Assembly (NCBI GenBank): GCA_016714985.1
Contig: JADKBS010000022.1
Coordinates: forward strand, 120,837 to 184,836
Length of the DNA: 64,000 nucleotides
DNA from: Saprospiraceae bacterium
GTDB taxonomy: Bacteria; Bacteroidota; Bacteroidia; Chitinophagales; Saprospiraceae
Direction of reading: 5' to 3'
In this document: positions 26,219-34,879 of the stretch, piece by piece
How the letters are laid out: every line of letters starts with the position of its first letter
Numbering within the stretch: the stretch's first letter is position 1
Program-made: the position numbers and the translations under genes
The notes under the pieces: generated by a model
The model's database searches: none
Seen by the model: only the letters and a program-made list of their open reading frames with translations
What the model was told of the DNA's origin: nothing

Positions 26219-28738
26219 ATGGATTTCAAGAAGCTCGTACCGCACCTCATCGCCTTTGTCATACTGCTGATTGCAGCCTTTGTCCGTTTTTCACCTTCCG
26301 TCTTCGAAGGGAAATCGCTCCAGCAAGGCGATAACCTCCAAGCGATGGGCATGCAGGGCGAAAGCCGAAAGGTATATGACCAGACTGGGGAGTACCCGCT
26401 CTGGACGAATGCCGCCTTTTCTGGTATGCCGACCTACCAGATACTCTACCCTACCTCCAACCCCATGAAGTTCGTGCAAAAAGCATTCTTGCTTGGCAAC
26501 GACATGGCACCGCCGCACACGGGTATTTTGCTGATGATGCTGGGTGTGTATTTCCTGCTCATCGTGATGAAGGTAGATTGGCGGTTGGCCATTTTTGGAG
26601 CCATCGGCTATGCGCTGGCGGCTAACCACATGGATTTGGTGCAGGCCGGGCACTCCACGAAAATCATTGCGGCAGCATACTGTGCCCCTATTCTTGCGGG
26701 ACTTATAATTACCATGCGGGGAAAATACTGGCTCGGCGGCGGCCTCATGGCCCTGTTCACGGCCTTGCAACTTTATGCCAATCACGTCCAAATCACGTAT
26801 TACCTCTTCTTTTCCTTGTTGATTTTTGGGGTAGTTTACCTGATTGATGCCGTTAAAAACGGGTGGCTGCCCCGGTTCGCTATGGCTGCTGCGGTAGCCA
26901 TCATTGCCGTTTTGCTGGCAGCAGGTACCAATGCAAGCAGGTTGATGACCACCAAGGAATACGCCGAGGAAACCATTCGGGGCAAGTCGGAACTCGCCAA
27001 GAAGGAAAACAGTAGCGGTTCGGTCGCCTCGGAAGGTGATGGCCTATCGAAAACTTATGCTTTTGAATACAGCTATGGTGTGCTCGAATCATGGAACCTC
27101 CTCATCCCCAACTACATGGGCGGCAGCAGTTCTGAAAATTTCGCCAGTGACAACAGCAGCGCAACTATGGGTGCATTGCGGAGCATGAAAAGCTCCGAGG
27201 AAGCCATGCAGTTGGCGCAGCAATGCAGCCACTACTGGGGCGGACAGCCCTTTGTCGGCGGTGGGGTTTACATGGGCATCGTGTTCACTTTGCTGTTTTT
27301 CGTGGGCATGTTTTTGGTAAAAAAACCACTCCGCTGGTACGTGCTGGGCACCTTATTGCTTGGCCTGATGATAGCTTGGGGCAAGAACTTCCCCGCACTG
27401 AATTTTGTCCTTTTCGACCATTTCCCGATGTTTAACAAGTTCAGGGATACGAAGATGTTCCTCATCATCTGCAATATGCTCGTTGTGGCCTTTGGCGTCG
27501 TGGGCCTGCAAGCCTTATTGGACAAGGACACTAATGCCCAAGAAAAAAAGCGGGGCCTGCTCTTTGGAGGGGCTGTGACCGGTGGCTTGTTGCTCATTGC
27601 AGCATTGCTCAGTTTCACCTTGGACTTCCAGAAGCCTGGCGACGAACTGCCCGCAGCCTTGGCAAAAGCATTGGCGCAAGACCGCTCTGCCTTGCTACAA
27701 GCCGACCTACTCCGCTCCATCCTGTTTGCTGCCATTGCCTTTGGCTTGCTTTGGTTTTGGGTAAAAAAAGGGTTTTCCGCACTTGGGCTGGGCTTGGGGA
27801 TTGGCATATTGGCCCTTATTGACGTTTTAGGTATCGGAGCCAGGATGCTCACTTCAGAGGATTATGTTGCGCAATCACAATTGAACGCCCTCAAAGCACC
27901 CACTGCCGCCGATGAGGAAATCTTCAAGGACAAGGACCTGCACTTTCGGGTGGCCGATTTCCGCAGGGGCTTGCCATTTAAAAATGCCTTCACGGGCTAT
28001 CATCACAAGAGCATTGGAGGCTACCATGCTGCCAAGCTGATGCGCTTCCAAGAGTTGATCGAGCGATACCTAAACTTCCCCGACAAAAACCAGCAGATTT
28101 ATGGGATGCTCAACACCAAGTATTTCATAAATAACCAGGACAAAGCACTGACCAACCCCAGTGCCTGCGGCAATGCCTGGTTCGTGAAGGAAATCAAGGT
28201 CGTGGCCGACGGGGATGCAGAAATTGCTGAACTGGCTACCATCAATCCAAAGGAACAAGCCGTGGTGCAGGAGTCGTTTGCGGCCTCCGTCAAGGGCTTC
28301 ACGCCTTCCTTCGACAGCACGGCCACCATCCAGTTGACCCGCTACCACCCGGACAGTATGACTTATGCCTACAATGCTGCCACTGACCAGTTCGCTGTCT
28401 TCTCAGAGGTCTATTACCCGCCCTCAAAAGGCTGGGAAATGTACTTGGACGGCAAGAAAACGGATGATTTCATCAAGGCCAATTTCCTGTTGCGTGCCGC
28501 AAAACTGCCCGCAGGCAAGCACGAAGTGAAGATGGTTTTTACTCCGCAATCCTATAAAACGGGCGAGACAATTACCTTGATTGCTGGCTTACTCGTGCTG
28601 GGATTGGCCATTTGGGGTATCTTCTGGTTTGTGAGAAACTTCCAGTTACCGGATGCCAGCAACTTGCCAATAACGGAAGCAAGGGAAAAACCCGTAGCCA
28701 CAAAAGTGCAGCGCACAGAACCAAAGAAGAAGAAGTAA
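26219..28738 (+). CDS. YfhO-family polytopic membrane protein
   Basis: 839 aa, inner membrane. The N-terminal segment is a first transmembrane helix (about 8-25). Many more hydrophobic helices follow across residues 95-560, with large external loops such as 255-330. A soluble beta-rich region (about 580-790) with SEVYYPPSKGWEMYLDG comes before a last helix (about 795-815) and a Lys-rich tail (EPKKKK). These are features of Bacteroidota YfhO proteins, GT-C-like membrane proteins linked in Firmicutes to glycosylation of lipoteichoic acid; the reaction in Bacteroidota is not established. An 11-bp direct repeat (CCGTCAACCG at 26181 and 26202) lies directly before the start. No partner gene is adjacent. 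Confidence 0.88.
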   Translation: MDFKKLVPHLIAFVILLIAAFVRFSPSVFEGKSLQQGDNLQAMGMQGESRKVYDQTGEYPLWTNAAFSGMPTYQILYPTSNPMKFVQKAFLLGNDMAPPHTGILLMMLGVYFLLIVMKVDWRLAIFGAIGYALAANHMDLVQAGHSTKIIAAAYCAPILAGLIITMRGKYWLGGGLMALFTALQLYANHVQITYYLFFSLLIFGVVYLIDAVKNGWLPRFAMAAAVAIIAVLLAAGTNASRLMTTKEYAEETIRGKSELAKKENSSGSVASEGDGLSKTYAFEYSYGVLESWNLLIPNYMGGSSSENFASDNSSATMGALRSMKSSEEAMQLAQQCSHYWGGQPFVGGGVYMGIVFTLLFFVGMFLVKKPLRWYVLGTLLLGLMIAWGKNFPALNFVLFDHFPMFNKFRDTKMFLIICNMLVVAFGVVGLQALLDKDTNAQEKKRGLLFGGAVTGGLLLIAALLSFTLDFQKPGDELPAALAKALAQDRSALLQADLLRSILFAAIAFGLLWFWVKKGFSALGLGLGIGILALIDVLGIGARMLTSEDYVAQSQLNALKAPTAADEEIFKDKDLHFRVADFRRGLPFKNAFTGYHHKSIGGYHAAKLMRFQELIERYLNFPDKNQQIYGMLNTKYFINNQDKALTNPSACGNAWFVKEIKVVADGDAEIAELATINPKEQAVVQESFAASVKGFTPSFDSTATIQLTRYHPDSMTYAYNAATDQFAVFSEVYYPPSKGWEMYLDGKKTDDFIKANFLLRAAKLPAGKHEVKMVFTPQSYKTGETITLIAGLLVLGLAIWGIFWFVRNFQLPDASNLPITEAREKPVATKVQRTEPKKKK

Positions 28739-28740
28739 TT

Positions 28741-28774
28741 TTCACGTTAGGAGGTAACTTCGGAGTTTACCTCC
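28741..28774 (+). terminator. Possible weak terminator hairpin after the YfhO gene
   Basis: GGAGGTAA (28750-28757) pairs with TTACCTCC (28767-28774), 9-base loop, directly after the YfhO stop. No T-run follows, so termination by it alone is uncertain. Confidence 0.35.
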
Positions 28775-28862
28775 ACATCATAACCACCCTCCTCATTTCT
28801 GGGGGAACAGTCAAGGTTCATGGGTTGATATGCTGGCGTGAACCTCCAAGAACCATTGTATA

Positions 28863-28934
28863 GTACTTTCCTGCAAAAAACCTGTACCATCCTGCCCTTA
28901 AAGTATGCATCTTCCCTCACATTTTTAACTTTAC
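28863..28934 (+). promoter_or_regulatory. Conserved operator-promoter block upstream of the sugar ABC operon
   Basis: A 28-base block at 28863-28890 (GTACTTT, 3 bases, GCAAAAAACCTGTAC, 1 base, AT) recurs at 36110-36137 upstream of the importer ATPase gene with 24 of 28 bases identical. Exactly 63 bases from the start of each block is a second conserved block ending TTTTTAnnTTTAC (here TAACTTTA at 28926-28933), a TAnnTTTG-like -7 element. No -33 TTTG is present, so the first block is a good candidate for an activator site. The regulator is unknown. Confidence 0.7.
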
Positions 28935-29032
28935 ACGGCAAACACCTCCCAAGTTAGGAAGCCTTCTCCTTAAAAGGCAAAAACATCACAAGACACTGAT
29001 TAACAATAGTTTGCGAAGCAATCAACTCCGCC

Positions 29033-30334
29033 ATGCGAGCATTTTTTTTCGGTATAATTTTTTTTGCAGGGCTACTGTTCCTTAGTGGCTGTGGTAATGA
29101 TGCTTCGCAACAGAACGACTACGCCATTGTGTACTGGTCGAGCAACAATGGTGGCGAAATCGCCTTCTCAAAATGGGCGGTGGAACGTTGGAACCAAGCG
29201 CACCCCGACCGGCCCGTGAAGTACCAGCCGGTGCCAGAAGGGCAATCCAGCGAAGAAATCATCCTAGCGGCGGTGGTGGCCAAAACGACGCCCGACATCT
29301 ATTCCAATATCTGGCAGGGGTTGGTGGAGTTCTACGCCAAGTCTGGCATCCTCGTGCCGCTTGACACCCTCGATGGCTTCATGGATTTCCTTCGGCAACG
29401 CTGTGACGAGGCGACCATCCGGGAGGTGACTTCCACAGACGGGCATATCTATCAAGTGCCGTGGAAAATCAACCCGTTCATGACCATCTACAACGTGCGG
29501 CTGCTGCACGAACTCGGCTTGGACTCCTTCCCAAGCACCTACCCCGAATATTTGGCAGCTGCCGAAAAATTCAAAAAAGACACGAACGGCGATGGTTACG
29601 TGGACCAGTGGTTTGGCAACACCTCCGTGAAGCTCGCATGGTACCAACGACTGTTCAATTTCTACCCACTTTACCTCGCCGCCTCTGGTGGCATGCCACT
29701 GGTGAAGGACAATCGGGCGAATTTCAACAACGAGCATGGGGTGGGAGTTTTCCGCTTTTTGCGCCAACTCTACCACCAAGATTATTTCTCAAAGCAAACC
29801 GAATCGGCGGCACAAGACCTGTTCATTGCCGAGAAATATGTGAGCAAATGGACAGGGCCTTGGGAAATCGAGTACCTCGAAAAGTTCAAGCGCCCCGGTT
29901 TCGAGTACAACTTTGCCCAGATGCCCGTTCCGAAAGGGTACACTGGCGCCCGCTATACCTATTGCGACCCCAAAAACATCGTGATTTTCAATACCTGCCG
30001 CAACCCGCAATTGGCTTGGGAGTTCATCAAGTCTTTGATTGACGAGGGTGGCGACCGCCAGTTCCTGCAATTGACCAAGCAACTTCCACGCCGGCAAGGA
30101 TTGGACTCACTGCCCGCCTTTCAGGCTTTTTTCACTGAAAACCCCAAGATGCGGGCGTTTGCAGCGCAGGCTAAACATGTCAAAGGCTCCGACAATTGCG
30201 AGTCGCTCATCGAGGTGCTCGACATCCTCTCGCAGGAGTACGAAGCTTGTGTACTGTATGGAATGAAAACGCCCGAAGCAGCTGTCGCCGACGCCGAGCG
30301 GGCGGTGAACGTGCTATTACGAGCCAAAGAATGA
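29033..30334 (+). CDS. Sugar ABC transporter substrate-binding lipoprotein
   Basis: Extracytoplasmic binding protein of the family that includes MalE and UgpB, delivering a sugar to the permeases encoded next. The 433-aa product has a lipoprotein signal (FFAGLLFLSGCGN, lipidated Cys about 20). It has the bilobal family pattern: YWSSNNGGEIAFSKWAVERWNQAHPD near the N-terminus, TTPDIYSNIWQG around 84-95, VPWKINPFMTIYNVRLL around 142-158 and WTGPWEIEYLEKF around 277. It is first in an operon whose next gene overlaps its stop (ATGA). Such ABC sugar importers are rare in Bacteroidota, where SusCD plus a symporter is usual. Substrate is inferred to be an oligosaccharide from the GH130 gene downstream. 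Confidence 0.93.
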   Translation: MRAFFFGIIFFAGLLFLSGCGNDASQQNDYAIVYWSSNNGGEIAFSKWAVERWNQAHPDRPVKYQPVPEGQSSEEIILAAVVAKTTPDIYSNIWQGLVEFYAKSGILVPLDTLDGFMDFLRQRCDEATIREVTSTDGHIYQVPWKINPFMTIYNVRLLHELGLDSFPSTYPEYLAAAEKFKKDTNGDGYVDQWFGNTSVKLAWYQRLFNFYPLYLAASGGMPLVKDNRANFNNEHGVGVFRFLRQLYHQDYFSKQTESAAQDLFIAEKYVSKWTGPWEIEYLEKFKRPGFEYNFAQMPVPKGYTGARYTYCDPKNIVIFNTCRNPQLAWEFIKSLIDEGGDRQFLQLTKQLPRRQGLDSLPAFQAFFTENPKMRAFAAQAKHVKGSDNCESLIEVLDILSQEYEACVLYGMKTPEAAVADAERAVNVLLRAKE

Positions 30335-31185
30335 TGCGAAACTGGAAACCATACCTGCTGATAGCACCTTACCTCCTTCACTTGGCGCTGTTCGTGGCGT
30401 TCCCCGTGGTGTTTTCCATTGCGTTGACCTTCCATCGCTGGAACATCATCGCACCGATGGAATTCACGGGCTTGGACAATTATGCTCACCTTTTCCAAGA
30501 CCGACTCTTCTGGAAAGCCATCTTGAACACCTTGCAGTTCCTGCTAATTCACATTCCTTTACAGGTCGTAGCGGCGCTGACACTGGCTTATCTATTGAAC
30601 CAAAGCATCCGGGCAAAGGGCTTTTTCCGAGCGGCATTCTTCCTGCCTGTCGTGATTTCAGGGGTAGTCGTCACCATCATTTGGCAGCAGCTGTTCGGGC
30701 TGGATACAGGGCTGCTCAACCGGTTACTCGCCTCCCTTGGTTTCGGGCGGGTCGAGTGGTTGTCGAATCCCAGCATTGCCATCGTTTCCATCGCCATCAT
30801 GGCGACTTGGAAAAATGTCGGGCTGTACGTCATCCTATTTCTTGTGGGGTTGCAGACGGTGCCGAGGACCTACTACGAGGCAGCAGAAGTGGAGGGTGCC
30901 AATAATTGGCAGCAGTTCCGTTACATCACCCTGCCCGCTATCAACCCCACGATTTTCATGGTGGTCATCCTCTCGACGATTGGTGGTTTCAGCCTCTTCA
31001 TTGAGCCTTATATCATGACCGATGGCGGACCGCTCAACAGCACCCTGTCCGCCATGCTGTATATCTATAAACAGGCTTTCGGCTACTACCACATGGGCTA
31101 CTCCGCCACCTTGGGGCTGTTCTTCGCCATGCTGATTATGGCAGTGGTGGCGCTGCAAAAAAGGTTTATTGAGCAGGAAGAATAA
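30331..31185 (+). CDS. Sugar ABC transporter permease (MalF/UgpA type)
   Basis: 284-aa inner-membrane permease, one half of the translocation channel. The start ATG at 30331 overlaps the TGA of the binding-protein gene (ATGA), implying translational coupling; an ATG at 30334 is an alternative. About six hydrophobic helices are visible. The cytoplasmic EAA loop that docks to the ATPase is clear at about 190-215 (YYEAAEVEGANNWQQFRYI then TLPAINP). The second permease follows after an unusual 167-base gap filled with repeat sequence. Confidence 0.93.
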   Translation: MMRNWKPYLLIAPYLLHLALFVAFPVVFSIALTFHRWNIIAPMEFTGLDNYAHLFQDRLFWKAILNTLQFLLIHIPLQVVAALTLAYLLNQSIRAKGFFRAAFFLPVVISGVVVTIIWQQLFGLDTGLLNRLLASLGFGRVEWLSNPSIAIVSIAIMATWKNVGLYVILFLVGLQTVPRTYYEAAEVEGANNWQQFRYITLPAINPTIFMVVILSTIGGFSLFIEPYIMTDGGPLNSTLSAMLYIYKQAFGYYHMGYSATLGLFFAMLIMAVVALQKRFIEQEE

Positions 31186-31352
31186 GGATTAATTGCGGAT
31201 TGCGGAACTTGTCCCGACACTTCGGGATTGCGGAAACGCCTGCAAATACTGAGATTTAGAATTAATTAATTCAAATGAACGCTGCATAAAAAATCTAAAA
31301 TCTTATATCGTCTATCTTAATTCTTAAATCAAAAAAAAATCAAAAATCAACC
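31186..31352. repeat. Repeat-filled gap inside the ABC operon
   Basis: The gap between the two permease genes is filled with patchy repeats: GGATTGCGG twice around the small palindrome TCCCGA-CACT-TCGGGA, and a 30-base segment at 31291-31320 (AAATCTAAAATC then TTATATCGTCTATCTTAA). The latter is present in inverted orientation at 50128-50157 in front of susD with 29 of 30 bases matching. AAATCAAAAATC words finish the region right at the next start codon. Confidence 0.75.
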
Positions 31353-32159
31353 TTGTCAAAACCCATAAAATACATCCTCCTAACCCTCGCCGCCCTGTCC
31401 TTCCTGTACCCGTTTTACTGGATGATAGTGGCATCGCTGACGCCAGAGGCACATATCGGCGAGTTGGGTATTTTGCCGAAAGTGCTGACTTTCGACAACT
31501 ACTCCCAGATGTTCGCCAAGATACCCATCGGGCGGTCGCTGCTCAATAGTGTGATGGTAGCGAGCTTGTCCACCTTGGGGGTGCTGGTGTTCGGGGCAAT
31601 GACCGGCTACGCTTTGGCAAAACTGCGTTTTCGGGGCAGGAACGGGCTGTTTTTCGTCATCATTTTCACCATGACGCTGCCCTTCCAAATCACGCTCATC
31701 CCCAATTACATCCTTATGGTGAAATTCCAGTGGGTGGACACCATGGCGGCGCTCGTCGTGCCAGCCTTGAACAGTGCCTTTGCCATACTCATGTTCCGGC
31801 AAGCTTTCCAGAGCATCCCCAACGACCTCATGGACGCCGCCCGAATGGACGGTTGTGGGGAGTTGCGCATCTTGTTCCAAATCCTTTGCCCCAATATCTT
31901 GCCGACAATCATTACCGTCGGCATACTGACCTTCATGAACTCTTGGAACGACGTGCTCTGGCCCCTCATCGTCATCCGGGAGGAAAGCCTAATGACCATG
32001 CCGCAGGTCGTCACCCTCTTCGCTGTGGGCGGACGAGCCGAGGCGCAATTGGGTGTGAAACTAGCTGCTGCTGTCCTACTTGCGCTCCCTGTCATAGTAG
32101 CGTACGCTATTTTCCAGCGGCATTTTATCCAGAGCATGGCGTCTTCTGGTTTAAAATAA
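31353..32159 (+). CDS. Sugar ABC transporter permease (MalG/UgpE type), TTG start
   Basis: 268-aa second permease. The N-terminus MSKPIKYILLTLAALSFLYP matches the normal length of the family, but its start codon must be TTG at 31353; the next in-frame ATG is inside the first helix (WMIVASL). Six helices and the EAA loop (about 165-190, LMDAARMDGCGELRILFQIL then CPNILP) are present. The conserved LTFMNSWNDVLWPLIV segment follows. The preceding repeat may have replaced an original ATG region. It pairs with the upstream permease and, by inference, with the ATPase gene at 36250. Confidence 0.9.
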   Translation: MSKPIKYILLTLAALSFLYPFYWMIVASLTPEAHIGELGILPKVLTFDNYSQMFAKIPIGRSLLNSVMVASLSTLGVLVFGAMTGYALAKLRFRGRNGLFFVIIFTMTLPFQITLIPNYILMVKFQWVDTMAALVVPALNSAFAILMFRQAFQSIPNDLMDAARMDGCGELRILFQILCPNILPTIITVGILTFMNSWNDVLWPLIVIREESLMTMPQVVTLFAVGGRAEAQLGVKLAAAVLLALPVIVAYAIFQRHFIQSMASSGLK

Positions 32160-32203
32160 ATAAAACGCCCAGCCACGGCGGTTTTCGTGGCTAATTATCC
32201 GAC

Positions 32204-33610
32204 ATGATTCCAGTAAAAAGAACAGATATTCGATTGAAGGCAGCCCCCAGGAAAGTAATTTTAAAGTTCCTGGACTTTGCAAACCCGTCCCGTTTTCAGC
32301 CCGTGATGGATGCAGTGCTGGGCATGGGCGAAGCCGCCGCTGAGTTGCAGTTGAAGGGCATTTTTGCCGAATTCGAGCATCGCCATTTTGACCTGCCCGC
32401 TGCTTTCATTGAAAACTATGAGCGGCTGGCATTTTATGTCCCAGTCAGCGATATTTCCCCCACCAAGAAAATGCTCATCGGGGCCTATTTTACCCATGAG
32501 TACAGCTTTCAGGCGGCGGCGCTGTTCAACCCCTCCATCGTGCTGCACCCCGACCAAACTGGCATTGTGCCCGGCCAACATCGCTTCGTACTTACCCTAC
32601 GGGCAACGGGCGAGGGGCATATTTCCTCTATTTCCTTCCTAACGGGCATTTTGGGCGAAAATGGCGAGGTGACACTCGAAGCTTCCAGCCAAAGATTGAC
32701 CACCGGCAAACGCCTGACGGACATGCATTTTGACAAGCATTTCCTCTTAGACCGCCTCCTCCTGGACGAGGAATACAAGGCACTGCTGGCAAGCTTGCTC
32801 CCGGAATCGTTCAACGAAAATCAGGTATTGGAACTCATCGCCGACCAGCCATCGCTCCGCGAGCAAATCCTCAAAATCTTCGACGAAAACTACGACCTGC
32901 GGTTTTCTACCTCGTCGCCAATTGATAGCCGGGTGCTGTTTCCGGCCTCCGGTGCCGAATCTAACGGCATGGAGGACGCCCGTTTCGTGCTGTTCGAGGA
33001 AGGTGATACCAAAACCTATCTCGCCACCTACACGGCCTACAACGGCAAGGTGATTTGCCCACAACTCATTGAAACACAGGATTTTCAGTACTTCAAAATC
33101 CGACCGCTCCACGGCGCAGCCGCCTCCGACAAGGGCATGGCCCTCTTCCCCCGGAAAATCAACGGCCAATACGCCATGATTGGGCGGCAAGGTGGCCGCA
33201 GCCTTTCCATCATGTACTCCGACGACCTATACTGCTGGAACGAATATCAGCCCTTGCAGCACCCACAGCGGGACTGGGAACTGCTCCAAATGGGCAATTG
33301 CGGCAGCCCCATCGAAACGCCGCAAGGCTGGCTGCTGCTCACCCACGCCGTCGGGGCCATGCGCAAATACGTGCTCAGCCTCACCCTCCTCGACCTGCAC
33401 CAACCCGACCTCGTCGTCGCCAGCCTGGAGCAGCCGCTGCTCAGTCCCAACGAGGAGGAGCGGGAGGGCTATGTGCCCAACGTGCTCTACACCTGCGGCA
33501 TGATGCTGCACGCTGGCCAGCTCGTTATTCCCTACGCCATGTCCGACAATGCCATCAGCTTCGCAACGGTGGAAGTGGCGGACGCCATGAAAGCACTTGT
33601 AAAACCATGA
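32204..33610 (+). CDS. Glycoside hydrolase family 130 phosphorylase (mannoside phosphorylase-like)
   Basis: 468 aa, no signal peptide, so cytoplasmic. GH130 enzymes phosphorolyse beta-mannosidic bonds (for example mannosylglucose or beta-1,4-mannooligosaccharides) to mannose-1-phosphate. Five-bladed propeller motifs are visible: GMEDARFVLF (about 264), KGMALFPRKINGQYAMIGRQ (about 308-327), NCGSPIETPQGWLLLTHAVG (about 365-384) and REGYVPNVLYTCG (about 420). The long N-terminal region (about 1-220) before the propeller fits the larger subgroup of GH130. It lies 44 bases after the permease gene; a small AGCCACG/CGTGGCT hairpin stands between them. The next gene overlaps its stop. Exact linkage is not readable from sequence. 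Confidence 0.88.
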   Translation: MIPVKRTDIRLKAAPRKVILKFLDFANPSRFQPVMDAVLGMGEAAAELQLKGIFAEFEHRHFDLPAAFIENYERLAFYVPVSDISPTKKMLIGAYFTHEYSFQAAALFNPSIVLHPDQTGIVPGQHRFVLTLRATGEGHISSISFLTGILGENGEVTLEASSQRLTTGKRLTDMHFDKHFLLDRLLLDEEYKALLASLLPESFNENQVLELIADQPSLREQILKIFDENYDLRFSTSSPIDSRVLFPASGAESNGMEDARFVLFEEGDTKTYLATYTAYNGKVICPQLIETQDFQYFKIRPLHGAAASDKGMALFPRKINGQYAMIGRQGGRSLSIMYSDDLYCWNEYQPLQHPQRDWELLQMGNCGSPIETPQGWLLLTHAVGAMRKYVLSLTLLDLHQPDLVVASLEQPLLSPNEEEREGYVPNVLYTCGMMLHAGQLVIPYAMSDNAISFATVEVADAMKALVKP

Positions 33611-34860
33611 AAAACTGCGCCATCCATATCGCCATCGTCGCCATCCTGTTGGGCTGCGCTTCGCAAAAAATGCCGCCTGCCGTTGCTCCGCAATTGGTCA
33701 ACACTGCCCACCTCGACCACCTTTACGAGGATATAACGGTCGGTGAAACGCGGATGGGTACGGTATGGATTTATTGCGAAGCACCTGATTATCTGCACGT
33801 TGGCGACGAGGACGAAGGCTTCACCTGCGTGGACGACGTGGCACGGGCACTGGTTTTTTACTGCCGCTTTTATCAGGAAAAACCATCGCCGGAGGTGCTA
33901 CGGAAAATCAAATCGCTGACGGCATTCGTGCTGCACATGCGGGCGGAGAACGGCTTTTTCCACAATTTCATGCTGCCCGGCGGGCAAATAAACACGACGC
34001 ACCAAAACAGCGTGGCGAGGTCGAGCTTCTGGACGTGGCGGGCCTTCTGGGCGCTGTCGGAACTGCTGTTGGTGGACGCTGAACCACTTGCCGACCTGAA
34101 AAACACAGTAAAACCTGTGCTCGACGAACTGGTGGGCAAGCTGCCAGCCCTTTGTCCCTACCCTGCCGACACCGCCCAATTCAGCGGCATTGCATTGCCG
34201 AAATGCCTTACCGAACTCGGCGCCGACCAAGCCAGCGTGATATTGCTCGGCTTGGGCAACCGCTACCAAGCCGCCCCTACCGATACGCTGAAAAACCTCA
34301 TTCTAACCTTCGGCAACCTGCTCCTGCGTGACCAGTTTGGCGATGCGCAGACGCCGCCCCACCATGCTTTTTTGAGTTGGCAAAACTACTGGCATGCCTG
34401 GGGCAACACGCAGGCATATTCCCTGCTGCGGGCGGGGAATGTCCTCCAGCACCAGCCATTCATCGAGGCGGGGCTGAAAGAGGTGCGACATTTTTACCCC
34501 TATTTATTGAAAAAAGGCATCCTGCACGAGTTCAAGTTGGAGCAGGACAGCGGCAAATTAGCAATGCAGGACGAAAAGCCCTTCCCACAAATCGCCTACG
34601 ACCTTAGCCCGATGATTTTGGCTGCCGCCGAGGCGCACCGCATTACAGGAGATAAGGCTTTTTTGGAAACGGCGACGCAGTTGGCATCCTGGTTTTCAGG
34701 GAACAACCCTGCTGTGCAAGCCATGTACGACCCCTCCATTGGACGCTGTTTCGATGGTATCGGCTCGGCAACGGAGGTGAACCGAAATGCTGGGGCAGAG
34801 TCCACCATTGAGGCGCTGTTGGCAATGCAGGCGTTACTTTTTTTACCTCCCGGAGAATAG
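33607..34860 (+). CDS. Six-hairpin glycosidase-like lipoprotein
   Basis: 417 aa. ATG 33607 overlaps the TGA of the GH130 gene (ATGA). A lipoprotein signal is present (IHIAIVAILLGCASQ, lipidated Cys about 16). The body is helical and Trp-rich: FTCVDDVARALVFYCRFY (about 75-92), HQNSVARSSFWTWRAFWALSE, LSWQNYWHAWGNTQAYSLL and GRCFDGIGSATEVNRNAGAESTIEAL. This fits an (alpha/alpha)6 barrel, and DDxARAL-type proteins often accompany GH130 genes. As a lipoprotein it would act on oligosaccharides in the periplasm or at the surface. The catalytic activity is not assigned. The gene is last in the operon and convergent with the oxidoreductase gene (19-base gap). Confidence 0.8.
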   Translation: MKNCAIHIAIVAILLGCASQKMPPAVAPQLVNTAHLDHLYEDITVGETRMGTVWIYCEAPDYLHVGDEDEGFTCVDDVARALVFYCRFYQEKPSPEVLRKIKSLTAFVLHMRAENGFFHNFMLPGGQINTTHQNSVARSSFWTWRAFWALSELLLVDAEPLADLKNTVKPVLDELVGKLPALCPYPADTAQFSGIALPKCLTELGADQASVILLGLGNRYQAAPTDTLKNLILTFGNLLLRDQFGDAQTPPHHAFLSWQNYWHAWGNTQAYSLLRAGNVLQHQPFIEAGLKEVRHFYPYLLKKGILHEFKLEQDSGKLAMQDEKPFPQIAYDLSPMILAAAEAHRITGDKAFLETATQLASWFSGNNPAVQAMYDPSIGRCFDGIGSATEVNRNAGAESTIEALLAMQALLFLPPGE

Positions 34861-34879
34861 AATGGCAGAAGGAATTTCG

